Below, in pieces: positions 22,833 through 30,991 of a DNA stretch of 54,180 nt. The notes under the pieces were generated by a model. The model worked only from the letters and a program-made list of their open reading frames with translations. It had not been told where the DNA came from and made no database searches. Numbering within the stretch: position 1 is the stretch's first letter; each line of letters begins with the position of its first letter. Both the position numbers and the translations under genes were made by a program. This DNA comes from JACNIZ01 sp964344765 (GTDB taxonomy: Bacteria; Planctomycetota; UBA1135): the NCBI GenBank assembly GCA_964344765.1, contig CAYFOM010000033.1:1-54180 (forward strand), written 5' to 3'.

Positions 22833-23459
22833 ATGCAAATCCTCGACATCTCGCCGCTGATCAGCGCCGACCTCGACGTCTGGCCGGGCGATACGCCGTA
22901 CTCGCGCGAGGCGGTGCTGGATATGCAGCGCGGCGATCACATCACGCTGAGTCACATCACCGCGTCGCTGCATTTGGGTGCGCATGCCGATGCGCCGAAT
23001 CACTACTTGAAGGATGGGGTAGGAATCGCCGAGCGCGATTTGAGTTTGTACTTCGGCCCGTGCCAGGTGGTCGAGGTCGACGTGCCGCGCGGCGAAAGAG
23101 TGCAGTTAGCTCACCTAACTTCACAGATCTCCGCACCTCGAGTTTTGTTCAAAACAGGAAGTTTCCCGGATCCCAATAATTGGAACTCCGACTTCAACGC
23201 GCTCAGCGCCGAAGTCATCGACCATCTCGCCGAGCGCGGGGTGCGGCTGGTCGGCATCGACACGCCGTCGTTGGATCCGCAAAACGAGCGCGACCTCAGC
23301 GCTCACCACGCCGTCGCCCGTCACGACATGGCGGTGTTGGAATGTTTGGTGCTGGAAGACATCCAACCCGGCCCCTATACCTTGTGCGCCTTCCCGCTCA
23401 AACTCGCCGACGCCGACGCCTCGCCGGTGCGCGCGGTGCTGCTGCCGCCATGTCAGTAA
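22833..23459 (+). CDS. kynB: Kynurenine formamidase (metal-dependent cyclase family)
   Basis: The 208-residue enzyme hydrolyses N-formylkynurenine to kynurenine and formate. The KynB signature is clear: ILDISPLISADLDVWPGDTP at the N-terminus, the metal-binding HLGAHADAPNHYLKDG near residue 49, and GIDTPSLDPQNERDLSAHH with its histidine pair. Length matches KynB. I chose the ATG at 22833, which opens directly with the conserved strand. It is the last clear member of the tryptophan operon, 60 bases after the RidA gene, and supplies the substrate for whatever enzyme attacks kynurenine in this organism. Confidence 0.93.
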   Translation: MQILDISPLISADLDVWPGDTPYSREAVLDMQRGDHITLSHITASLHLGAHADAPNHYLKDGVGIAERDLSLYFGPCQVVEVDVPRGERVQLAHLTSQISAPRVLFKTGSFPDPNNWNSDFNALSAEVIDHLAERGVRLVGIDTPSLDPQNERDLSAHHAVARHDMAVLECLVLEDIQPGPYTLCAFPLKLADADASPVRAVLLPPCQ

Positions 23460-23465
23460 TCTGCC

Positions 23466-24587
23466 GTGACTACCACCTCCACGCTTAGCCCCGCAGCCAT
23501 GACCGGTTCTCAATCGCGCCTGCTCGGTCTCGACTTCGCCCGCGCACTTGCCGTGTTCGGCATGGTGCTGGTGAATTTCAAAATCGTCATGGGTGCCGAT
23601 CAAAACGGCGCCGATTGGCTGGTCAAATTCGCCGGCATGTTCGACGGCCGCGCATCGGCGCTATTCGTGGTGCTCGCCGGCGTCGGCATGTCGCTGATGA
23701 GCAAACGCGCGCGCGACAACAACGACGCCGAAATGCTCGGCCGCAATCAGTTTTCGCTGCTGCGGCGCGCACTAGCGCTGTTCATTATCGGCTTGTTGTA
23801 CACACCGATTTGGCCGGCCGACATTCTGCATTTTTACGGCATCTACATCGCCGCCGGCGCGCTGCTACTTGGGGCGGCAAACAAACACCTGTGGCAAATG
23901 ATTTGGCTGCTGGTGCTGGTTTATCCATTCATGCTCCACAACCTCGACTACGACCGCGAGTGGGATTGGAGCACGCTGACCTACGAAGGTTTCTGGACCT
24001 TAAGCGGCCAGTTCCGCCACCTTTTTTATAACGGTTTCCACCCGGTGATTCCGTGGCTGGCGTTTTTGCTGCTCGGCATGCGCCTGGGCCGAATGGATCT
24101 GCACTCCCCCGCCAAGCACAAAAGCTTCATCATTTGGGGATTGGCGCTCGCGCTGCTAACCGAATTCCACAGCTACTTTTTCGTCGGCGTTTTCACCCTC
24201 AGCGACAAGCCGGTGCCGATGGACATCGCCCAAGCGCTGTTCGGCACCAACCCAATGCCGCCGATGCCTTTCTACATGCTCGCCGCATCGGGTTGGGCGA
24301 TCGCCGTCATCGGCATCAGCCTCACCCTAGGCCGCAAGTTCGCCGAAACCACGTGGTTCAAACCCTTCGTCGCCGTCGGCCAACTCGCGCTGACGATGTA
24401 CGTCGCCCACGTGATTCTGGGCATGGGTGTGCTGGAAGCACTCGGCAAGCTGGAGAATCAGACTCTTGCATTTGCTCTGACCGCCGCATTGGTGTTCTGC
24501 GTTGCTGCAACCGTCTTTGCAACTCTATGGCTGCGCAAGTTTAAGCGTGGGCCGTTGGAGGTGCTGTTGCGGAAGTTGAGTTCTTGA
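23466..24587 (+). CDS. Multi-spanning membrane protein, DUF1624/DUF418 (YeiB-like) acyltransferase-related
   Basis: The 373-residue protein has about ten membrane helices. The opening GLDFARALAVFGMVLVNFKI is the hallmark of the heparan-alpha-glucosaminide acetyltransferase/DUF1624 group, and the second half (PVIPWLAFLLLGMRLGRMDL onward, ending with LALTMYVAHVILGMG) matches the DUF418/YeiB pattern. Substrate unknown; related proteins acylate sugars or envelope components. The GTG at 23466 starts 6 bases after kynB stops, so it may be read through from the tryptophan operon, but no metabolic link is obvious. An ATG at 23499 is an alternative start. Confidence 0.78.
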   Translation: MTTTSTLSPAAMTGSQSRLLGLDFARALAVFGMVLVNFKIVMGADQNGADWLVKFAGMFDGRASALFVVLAGVGMSLMSKRARDNNDAEMLGRNQFSLLRRALALFIIGLLYTPIWPADILHFYGIYIAAGALLLGAANKHLWQMIWLLVLVYPFMLHNLDYDREWDWSTLTYEGFWTLSGQFRHLFYNGFHPVIPWLAFLLLGMRLGRMDLHSPAKHKSFIIWGLALALLTEFHSYFFVGVFTLSDKPVPMDIAQALFGTNPMPPMPFYMLAASGWAIAVIGISLTLGRKFAETTWFKPFVAVGQLALTMYVAHVILGMGVLEALGKLENQTLAFALTAALVFCVAATVFATLWLRKFKRGPLEVLLRKLSS

Positions 24588-24593
24588 GACTGA

Positions 24594-25469
24594 TTACTCC
24601 GTTGAATTGGGGCGCAAGTCAAAATCAAGAACAACCGGCAAATGATCGGAGCCAATATCCGATCCAACCCATCGGTTGAGCACGCGGATTTCGGTGGTGT
24701 GTAGGACGTGATCAAGTGGAATGCGCATCGGCCAGATGGACGTCGGCCAGGTGGTTTGCAAGCCGCGGTGCTTGGAGCTATCGATTAGATCGGCGTCGCG
24801 CAGCAGTTGTTGGAAGTAGGTGTTCCACGGTGTGGTGTTGAGGTCGCCGACCAACAGGGTTGGCATTGCCGGGTTTACGGTTTCGGCCAACGCCTCAAGT
24901 TGTTGATTGCGGTTGGCGGAATACTCGGCACCGACCGGCGGCACCGGGTGGGTGGCGATTAACTGAAAATCGCCGCCTTGCCACTCCACCTCGGCGAAAA
25001 GCGTGGGCACGCTGGCGTTGGAAAGCAGCTTGGATTGGGTGTTGCGCAAAGGCAACTGACTGTAGATGCCGATTCCAAAATTATCGGAACGTGGCCGCAC
25101 GATGTTGTGCGGATAAGCCGCTAGAACCGGAGCGAGATCTTCCACCCACGACTCGCTGATCTCCTCCAGCACCACAACCGTCGGGCTCCAATGCTCGAGT
25201 TCGGCGCGCACGAGCTCGGGATCGCCGCTGTGCGTATTGACGTTAATCAGCATCGCGCGCACCGGGATGCCGTCGGTTTGGGCAAGGGTTTGGTCGACGC
25301 GCAACCATGGCCAGACGATGGCGAAGTTGATTCCGGCAAAAAGAAAAAACGCTGCTGCCGACTTCCATCTTCGACCGAATCCACACAACACCGCAACCAC
25401 CAGCAATCCAGCAAAATACTGCGCGGAAATGCGAAAACAAATCCACCAGCCAATGCAGCCGCCCACCAA
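24594..25469 (-). CDS. Endonuclease/exonuclease/phosphatase (EEP) family protein, frameshifted at its N-terminus
   Basis: The open frame gives a 291-residue EEP-fold enzyme with a metal-dependent phosphoesterase core: INVNTHSGDPELV, VVVLEEISESWVEDLAP (metal-binding Glu), LIATHPVPPVG, LLVGDLNTTPW (Asp/Asn pair) and GSDHLPVVLDF (His). Proteins of this type in bacteria have N-terminal membrane helices. Here the first helix and the conserved linker lie in another frame upstream (see 25421-25566). The printed start (residues MVGGCIGWWICF) is therefore an artefact of the shifted frame. The full gene would be 24594-25566. It may be a pseudogene, or the shift may be a sequencing error of two bases in a GC-alternating tract. 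Substrate unknown. Confidence 0.75.
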   Translation of the reverse strand: MVGGCIGWWICFRISAQYFAGLLVVAVLCGFGRRWKSAAAFFLFAGINFAIVWPWLRVDQTLAQTDGIPVRAMLINVNTHSGDPELVRAELEHWSPTVVVLEEISESWVEDLAPVLAAYPHNIVRPRSDNFGIGIYSQLPLRNTQSKLLSNASVPTLFAEVEWQGGDFQLIATHPVPPVGAEYSANRNQQLEALAETVNPAMPTLLVGDLNTTPWNTYFQQLLRDADLIDSSKHRGLQTTWPTSIWPMRIPLDHVLHTTEIRVLNRWVGSDIGSDHLPVVLDFDLRPNSTE

Positions 25470-25566
25470 ATCCCAGCAGCGTGCACAAGCACAATCCGCT
25501 GCCGATCAGCACGGCGAGTTGGAGGAACAGTTTCACGGCTTGAAGATCAGGTCGGGGGTGCGGCAT
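25421..25566 (-). other. N-terminal fragment of the EEP gene in a shifted frame, with frameshift near 25421-25425
   Basis: From the ATG at 25566 the frame reads MPHPRPDLQAVKLFLQLAVL, continuing through a membrane helix to DLFSHFRA, then leaves the family pattern. The downstream EEP frame takes over at AQYFAGLLVVAVL. Restoring two bases in the GCGC tract at 25421-25425 would join DLFSHFR to AQYFAG, the usual junction in this family. Confidence 0.65.
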
Positions 25567-25593
25567 GATAAACCAACCCCAAAGCACCTCGCC

Positions 25594-26001
25594 ATGCAAC
25601 AACAGTTCACCGTCAACACTCCCGGCCGCTGCACCATCGATATCAGCCGCGAAGTCGAAGCCATCGCTCACGAATCTGGAGTGCAAACCGGGTTGGTGAA
25701 CGTCTTCATCAGTCACACCAGCGCCGGCTTAATCCTGTGTGAAAACGCCGACCCGCAAGTGAGAACCGATCTCGAATCTTGGTTCGCGCGCGCTGCTCCC
25801 GACGGCGACCGCCTGTTCCGCCACACCTGCGAAGGACCCGACGACATGCCGGCGCATGTGCGCTCGGTACTGACAGGGTCGAGCATCACGATACCAATCG
25901 TCGACGCCCGTCTAGCCCTTGGAACTTGGCAAGGGCTTTATCTTTACGAGCACCGCACCGCTCCGCACCGGCGGCGGATTACGGTGACGGTCACGGGTTG
26001 A
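25594..26001 (+). CDS. YjbQ/UPF0047 family protein
   Basis: The 135-residue single-domain protein has the YjbQ signature: GLVNVFISHTSAGLILCENADP, then DDMPAHVRSVLTGSSITIPI and the closing LALGTWQGLYLYEHRTAPHR. Conserved His and Glu residues form a metal-like pocket. The family is sometimes called secondary thiamine-phosphate synthase because some members show weak activity; the true role is unsettled. It starts 27 bases from the divergent EEP gene and abuts the convergent S46 peptidase gene with no gap. Confidence 0.9.
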   Translation: MQQQFTVNTPGRCTIDISREVEAIAHESGVQTGLVNVFISHTSAGLILCENADPQVRTDLESWFARAAPDGDRLFRHTCEGPDDMPAHVRSVLTGSSITIPIVDARLALGTWQGLYLYEHRTAPHRRRITVTVTG

Positions 26002-28803
26002 CTACTCCACCGGACCCAGGCCTGGGAAGTGGCGTCGCAGCATTTCGATGTCTTCATCGCTGATGCCGCCCGAACCGGTGATCAAACCACGACCGGGAAG
26101 TGCATCCTCCACTACCGGAACGGTAAAGGTCTTTCCGGCAACCATGACGGCGACCTTGCGGCCGACGTTTTTGCCGGTGAGGTCGTGGAAGCCTTCGCCA
26201 TCGAGCAGCGAAAAACCTAGAGATCGGGAACCGGAGTTGTCTTTGGACCAGTAAACGCTTTCGACCTCGAAACTATGCACTTTGCCAAGGACGTACACGT
26301 GACCTTCCAGCGTCACCGAATTTCCGGTAAAGGGCTCAGCCGGATTTTCATCTACAACAAAGGCGAATTCAATGGTCGGTTTGCCGCGGTTAGTTGTGTA
26401 ATCCGCTCCGCCTAGATCATCCGCAACCAACACGAAGAGATTGCTCAATTCCTCGGCAATGGACTCTGCTTCATCGGCAGTGAACCCTTTGCTGCCACCT
26501 TGCAACAACAAGCGACCAGGGATCGCCGTTTGAATCATCGGAACGCTGAGGATACGACCCGTGTAACCGACAATCGCCATCGGTCGACCGACGTACTTGC
26601 CGGTGAGCTGTAACAACGCATCGCGATCTTCCACTTCAATCGCTACGGCAAAACCACCGTCGACGAACTCCTCCACCGCTACTTGCTTGAGCAAGAACCT
26701 GTGACTCAAGCCCAGGTGCAAGTGACCGCCTTTGTATTCAACCTTCTCCGCCGAGTCGTATCCGGCGTCAGTCGGCTGCAAACCCACGCGCACTTCCAAC
26801 GCCGGCACCAATTTGCCGTCACTGAAATGATCGGTGGCAACATTCATCTCCTTCAGCAATCGCGGCGCCGGCCACACTTCGCGCATTAGCCACAGCACGT
26901 AGCGAATGTCGACCGAGATGTTGCGGCTGCGCTCGGCATTCCAACCAAAGTCGCCTGCCACATTTTCAAACACGCGGTCGAAGTTCAAACCCACCAAGCG
27001 ACCTTTGCCGTCGACCACCGGCGAACCGGAGTTACCACCAGTCGTATCAGCGTTCGACAAGAAACAAACCGGAATCTTGCCCACCGCCATGTCGCGCTGA
27101 GCATGCTCCAAAATTTCATCCGGAACATCAAACTCGCCTTCCCCAGTGTGCTTGGCAATCATACCGTCCACCGAAGTGTGAGGCGTATGCCAAATACCAT
27201 CGCGCGGTTCATAACCCTTCACCGAAGCCATCGACACGCGCAGCGTCGAGTTGGCATCCGGGTAGAAACGCTCACCGCGCCAAAGTTCTTGTGCTTCAAT
27301 CCAAAGATTGCCGATCTCCATTCGTTCGCCGGCATCGCGCTGACGGTAAACCGTTTGCGCTTTGTATTCCGGCTCCAACGCACCGGCCAATGCAACTAAG
27401 TCGCCACTCCCCTTCTTATTCCATTGATCATAGGCGCGCAAGCGGTAGCCGTCGGGCAGTTGATCGGCGATGTCGAGCAGCACATCGCGCACGGCATCCA
27501 CCGTTTCGGTAGTGATCTCTTCTTTTTCACCTCCGCGACGAGCCGCAGTACGCGCTTCGCGGAAGCTCGTCGAATAGCGACGCAATCCATCCAACACAAA
27601 ATCCTTCGGCATGCGTCCGGCAGCGACAGCGTCTAGATCAAACAAGCGCAGCGCTGCTTCGGCATAGCGTTCGACGCGACCAGGTTCTTCATCAATCCAG
27701 TTGAAGAACTGCTCCTCTTCCATCTCCTTGCGCGCAACCACCTCGTTCCGCGCCAAGCCAAAAATCATGCCGCGCGCATTCTTTTCAACATTTGCATAAG
27801 ACTTAATTCGCGACGCCAACCGCAACGCCATTTCTTCACTCTCCGCCGCTTGCTCTTCCAACCCATCAATGATGGTCGAGAACATCCGCAACCGCGCCGG
27901 GTAATAAAACTCCTGACGCACCGCGACCGCCGTCGAGGTCAGATAACGACTGGTCCGCCCCGGATAACCCAGCACCATGACCAAGTCACCTTCATCGGCG
28001 CCCTCTTCACTGACCAACAAGTGACGCGGCGGGTTGTACGGCACATTGTCCTTGGAGTACTTCGCCGGCTTGCCGTCGGGTGAAACATAAGCGCGGAAGA
28101 AACTGAAGTCGCCGGTGTGACGCGGCCACATCCAGTTATCGGTTTCGCCGCCGTACTCACCCACCGAACGCGGCGGCGCGTAAACCAAACGCACGTCGCG
28201 CAACACGGTGCGGTGAATGCGCCGCCACATGCGCCCTTCCAAGTACGAAACCACGATCGCTTCGGAGAACTCGCTCTTGGCTTCCTGCGCCAACTCGCCG
28301 CGCATTTTCTGCACTGCTGCATGTTTAGCCGCCGGATCATCGCCCGCCTCGACCGCAGCGGCGTGCATTTGCGCGGTGACGTCGTCGTAACCGGTGACGA
28401 AGGAAACGGTCATGCCCGAGTCCGGAATTTCATCGCCGAAGTCTTCGGCAACAAAACCGTTTTCGAGATAGTTGTGTTCCAACGTGCTTGCGCGGTTGAT
28501 CGCACCGAAGCCGCAGTGGTGATTGGTCACGACCAAACCCTGATCGGAAACAAAACTCGCCGAGCAACCGCCCAAGCTGACGACCGCCGACAACAAACCT
28601 TCTTTGCCGTTCCAAATCTCGTCGGCCTCCAACTCCAAGCCGCGGGCGCGCAGCTCGGGCCAATCCAGGTTCTTCAACTGCTCAGGCAGCCATTGGCCTT
28701 CGTCGGCGGGCAACGGAGCCAGCAGCAGAGCGGCGAGTACGGCGGCAACAACCGCCAGCGAAGCGCCCCAGGCAGAGCGCATGGTGTCAACGAGTTTGAT
28801 CAT
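26002..28803 (-). CDS. S46 family dipeptidyl peptidase fused to two SecD-like head domains
   Basis: The 933-residue secreted protein has a signal peptide (about residues 14-34) and an S46 (DPP7/DPP11) peptidase domain to about residue 680. Its chymotrypsin-fold motifs are VVTNHHCGFG (His95/His96) and GNSGSP with nucleophile Ser592. S46 enzymes release dipeptides from peptide N-termini in the periplasm. Known members are about 700 residues; here about 250 extra residues hold two copies of a domain matching the SecD P1 head. Copy one, near 695-780, reads LTGKYVGRPMAIV and SVPMIQTAIPG; copy two, near 850-930, reads LTGKNVGRKVAVM and TVPVVEDALPG. The hybrid kinase gene ends 4 bases before this start, so the two are co-transcribed. 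Confidence 0.9.
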   Translation of the reverse strand: MIKLVDTMRSAWGASLAVVAAVLAALLLAPLPADEGQWLPEQLKNLDWPELRARGLELEADEIWNGKEGLLSAVVSLGGCSASFVSDQGLVVTNHHCGFGAINRASTLEHNYLENGFVAEDFGDEIPDSGMTVSFVTGYDDVTAQMHAAAVEAGDDPAAKHAAVQKMRGELAQEAKSEFSEAIVVSYLEGRMWRRIHRTVLRDVRLVYAPPRSVGEYGGETDNWMWPRHTGDFSFFRAYVSPDGKPAKYSKDNVPYNPPRHLLVSEEGADEGDLVMVLGYPGRTSRYLTSTAVAVRQEFYYPARLRMFSTIIDGLEEQAAESEEMALRLASRIKSYANVEKNARGMIFGLARNEVVARKEMEEEQFFNWIDEEPGRVERYAEAALRLFDLDAVAAGRMPKDFVLDGLRRYSTSFREARTAARRGGEKEEITTETVDAVRDVLLDIADQLPDGYRLRAYDQWNKKGSGDLVALAGALEPEYKAQTVYRQRDAGERMEIGNLWIEAQELWRGERFYPDANSTLRVSMASVKGYEPRDGIWHTPHTSVDGMIAKHTGEGEFDVPDEILEHAQRDMAVGKIPVCFLSNADTTGGNSGSPVVDGKGRLVGLNFDRVFENVAGDFGWNAERSRNISVDIRYVLWLMREVWPAPRLLKEMNVATDHFSDGKLVPALEVRVGLQPTDAGYDSAEKVEYKGGHLHLGLSHRFLLKQVAVEEFVDGGFAVAIEVEDRDALLQLTGKYVGRPMAIVGYTGRILSVPMIQTAIPGRLLLQGGSKGFTADEAESIAEELSNLFVLVADDLGGADYTTNRGKPTIEFAFVVDENPAEPFTGNSVTLEGHVYVLGKVHSFEVESVYWSKDNSGSRSLGFSLLDGEGFHDLTGKNVGRKVAVMVAGKTFTVPVVEDALPGRGLITGSGGISDEDIEMLRRHFPGLGPVE

Positions 28804-28807
28804 CTTT

Positions 28808-30559
28808 CTAAGACTTGGCGAGCAGGTCGAGCAATTCGACCCAATCGAATGGTTTGGCCAGGTAGTGGCTGCAACCTGCTTCGTAACAGGTCTCGCGGTC
28901 GCCGGGCATCGCGTGCGCGGTCAAAGCCACAATCGGCCGCGTGTAGTTTAGGCTGCGAAGTTCGCGCGCGACAGCAAAGCCGTCGACCTCGGGCATCTGC
29001 ATGTCGAGCAGTACCGCGTCGTATTCTTTTTCGGTGCCGGCGACCAGCCACGCCTCGTGCAGCGCCTCGCGACCGTTTTCGGCGCAGGTCACGATATGTC
29101 CGGCTTCTTGCAGCCGGAATGCAATCAACTTCATCGACGCCGGATTGTCTTCGGCAAGCAACAGCCGTTTGCCGCGTTTGGATGCCGTGCCGTCGCCCAC
29201 TTCTTGTGCCGCCGCCGACGCCGCCCCGCTCGCACTCATGACAGTCGGCGCAGGTGATTCTTCGGGAATTTTGACTTCCGGCAAACGCACCGGGATTTCG
29301 AGCATGAACTCCGAACCTTTGCCAACTATCGAACTCATCGTCAGGTCGCCGCCCAAACGTTTGGCCAAGCGTTGCGAGATCGACAATCCCAACCCGACCC
29401 CACTGTGCTTGCGAGTGGTCGTTGGATCGGTTTGATGAAAGCTTCGGAAGATGCGTTTGAGCTCTTCGGGCTCTACGCCAACGCCGGTGTCGGCAACAGC
29501 GAAGGTTAAGACGTCATCGCGACGCGTTAGCTCAACTCGAATCTCGCCTTCTTCGGTGAACTTAATCGCGTTCTCGATCAAATTCACCAGAATCTGGCGC
29601 AGGCGAGTGCCGTCGGTGAGCACGGTTTCGGGTAGGTCGTCACCGGCGAAAGCTTTGAGGATCAAGCCGTGCTCGTGGGCGCGGTGGCGGAACAGGTCAA
29701 CCACTTCGCGCAAAATGCGCAACGGTTTGGCCGGACGCATGTCCAACTTCAACTCGCCGTGTTCATCGGTGGACAGATCCAACACCTTGTCGAGCAACGA
29801 CAGCAGGTGGTTGCCGCAACGGTCAATCACGTTGAGGTTGTCCATGACCACGTCGGCCGGAGCATCGCTTTCCAATAACGACTTCACCAAGTCAGTCAAG
29901 CCGAGCACCGCAACCAGTGGCGTGCGCACTTCGTGACTGATGTTGGCCAGGAAACGACTCTTCGCTCGGCCGGCTTCTTCAGCCGCCAAGTAAGCCTTGC
30001 GTAGCTGCAGTTCACCGGCGGAACGCTCGCGTTCCAGCACAATTCGAGCCGCCACCATAGACGCCAAGGTGCGCAACAACTCGAAGTCGTCCTGACTAAA
30101 AGCATTGAGCTCGGAACTCTCCGAATCGAGCACACCGAGCACTTTTCCTTCATGAATAATCGGCAGCGTAATTTCCGACAACCGCGCTTCGTCGTCGACC
30201 ACGTAACGCGGTTCCTTGCGCACATCCGGCACCAACATGCCGCGCCCCGTTTCAGCCACATGACCGACGATTCCCTCCCCAATCGGCAACTCAAAGCGGT
30301 CGACGATGACATTGGTGCGCGGGTTCTTCGGCCCGTGCGCGGCGCGCTGCACCAACACTTGGCGTTCTTCGTCGAGCAAATAAATGACGAAGTCCTCAAA
30401 GCCCAGCCGCGCGATCACCCCTTTGGCGACCTGCCACATCACTTCTTCCACCGAACGCGCTTCCAATAGCGACAACGCGAAGTCGTGCAAAATCCGCAAG
30501 TGGCGCTCCTTGCGCAGCAGCTCGTCCATCAACTGATCGTCGGCCCGCGGGTCGGTCAT
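28808..30559 (-). CDS. GAF-domain hybrid sensor histidine kinase
   Basis: The 583-residue cytoplasmic kinase has no membrane helix. A GAF domain (about residues 20-170; ARLGFEDFVIYLLDEERQ, LPIIHEGKVLGVLDSESSE) senses a small ligand or redox state. A HisKA domain follows with phospho-acceptor His209 in NISHEVRTPL. The HATPase has its N-box at LIENAIKFT and glycine boxes DTGVGV and GVGLGLSISQR. A C-terminal receiver has Asp519 in LLDMQMPEVDG. The open frame extends upstream to 31003, but that part is antisense to the VOC gene and shows no domain; the ATG at 30559 begins directly before the GAF domain. It lies 4 bases ahead of the S46 peptidase gene. Confidence 0.92.
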   Translation of the reverse strand: MTDPRADDQLMDELLRKERHLRILHDFALSLLEARSVEEVMWQVAKGVIARLGFEDFVIYLLDEERQVLVQRAAHGPKNPRTNVIVDRFELPIGEGIVGHVAETGRGMLVPDVRKEPRYVVDDEARLSEITLPIIHEGKVLGVLDSESSELNAFSQDDFELLRTLASMVAARIVLERERSAGELQLRKAYLAAEEAGRAKSRFLANISHEVRTPLVAVLGLTDLVKSLLESDAPADVVMDNLNVIDRCGNHLLSLLDKVLDLSTDEHGELKLDMRPAKPLRILREVVDLFRHRAHEHGLILKAFAGDDLPETVLTDGTRLRQILVNLIENAIKFTEEGEIRVELTRRDDVLTFAVADTGVGVEPEELKRIFRSFHQTDPTTTRKHSGVGLGLSISQRLAKRLGGDLTMSSIVGKGSEFMLEIPVRLPEVKIPEESPAPTVMSASGAASAAAQEVGDGTASKRGKRLLLAEDNPASMKLIAFRLQEAGHIVTCAENGREALHEAWLVAGTEKEYDAVLLDMQMPEVDGFAVARELRSLNYTRPIVALTAHAMPGDRETCYEAGCSHYLAKPFDWVELLDLLAKS

Positions 30560-30604
30560 ACCCCGAGTGTCCCGCCCGCAGCGCATCAACGCAAGCCGCC
30601 ACCA

Positions 30605-30610
30605 TAAAAT
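30605..30610 (+). promoter_or_regulatory. -10-like hexamer TAAAAT, 6 bases before the ATG at 30617
   Basis: Part of the window-wide leaderless-type pattern; the same hexamer and spacing occur at 4410 and 40789. Confidence 0.45.
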
Positions 30611-30616
30611 GACGCG

Positions 30617-30991
30617 ATGCAAGCTCGACTCGCCCACACCATGATCCGCGTCCGCGACCTGGACCGTTCGCTGGAGTTTTACACCGAGTTTCTGGGTTTG
30701 CAGGAAGTGCGCCGCTCGAGCATCGGCGACGAAGCCACGTTGGTTTTTTTGGCCGACGCCGCGCGCAGTTATTACATCGAGCTGACCCACAATCACGACG
30801 GCCGCGATTACGAACTTGGCTCGCAGTTCGGCCACCTGGCTTTCCACGTAGACGACTTGGCGCCGGTCATCGCCGACGTCGAAAAACGCGGCTGGTGGTA
30901 CCGCCACAGCAAGCCGACCTCCAGCTCGAAATACATCTTCGTGCACGACCCCGACGGCTACGACATTGAAATCCTCGAAGCCGCCGGTTGA
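30617..30991 (+). CDS. VOC family protein, glyoxalase I-like
   Basis: The 124-residue protein has the two beta-alpha-beta-beta-beta units of glyoxalase I. Metal-ligand positions appear kept: His8 in LAHTMIRVRDLDRSLEFYTE, Glu in YYIELTHN, His in FGHLAFHV and Glu in YDIEILE. This matches lactoylglutathione lyase, which converts the hemithioacetal of methylglyoxal and glutathione (or another thiol) to a thioester. The motif DPDGYDIEI is typical of GloA. Whether the organism has glutathione is unknown. Its 3' end overlaps the Dus gene by 26 bases if Dus starts at TTG 30966. Confidence 0.85.
   Translation: MQARLAHTMIRVRDLDRSLEFYTEFLGLQEVRRSSIGDEATLVFLADAARSYYIELTHNHDGRDYELGSQFGHLAFHVDDLAPVIADVEKRGWWYRHSKPTSSSKYIFVHDPDGYDIEILEAAG

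Noticed and set aside
21453..23003. 516-residue open frame opposite the alpha dioxygenase, RidA and KynB genes
   Set aside because: Crosses three real genes antisense and has no domain.
14381..23459. Standard kynurenine pathway via 3-hydroxyanthranilate
   Set aside because: The needed monooxygenase, kynureninase, cupin dioxygenase and ACMS decarboxylase are absent here; they could lie elsewhere, so this remains the main alternative.
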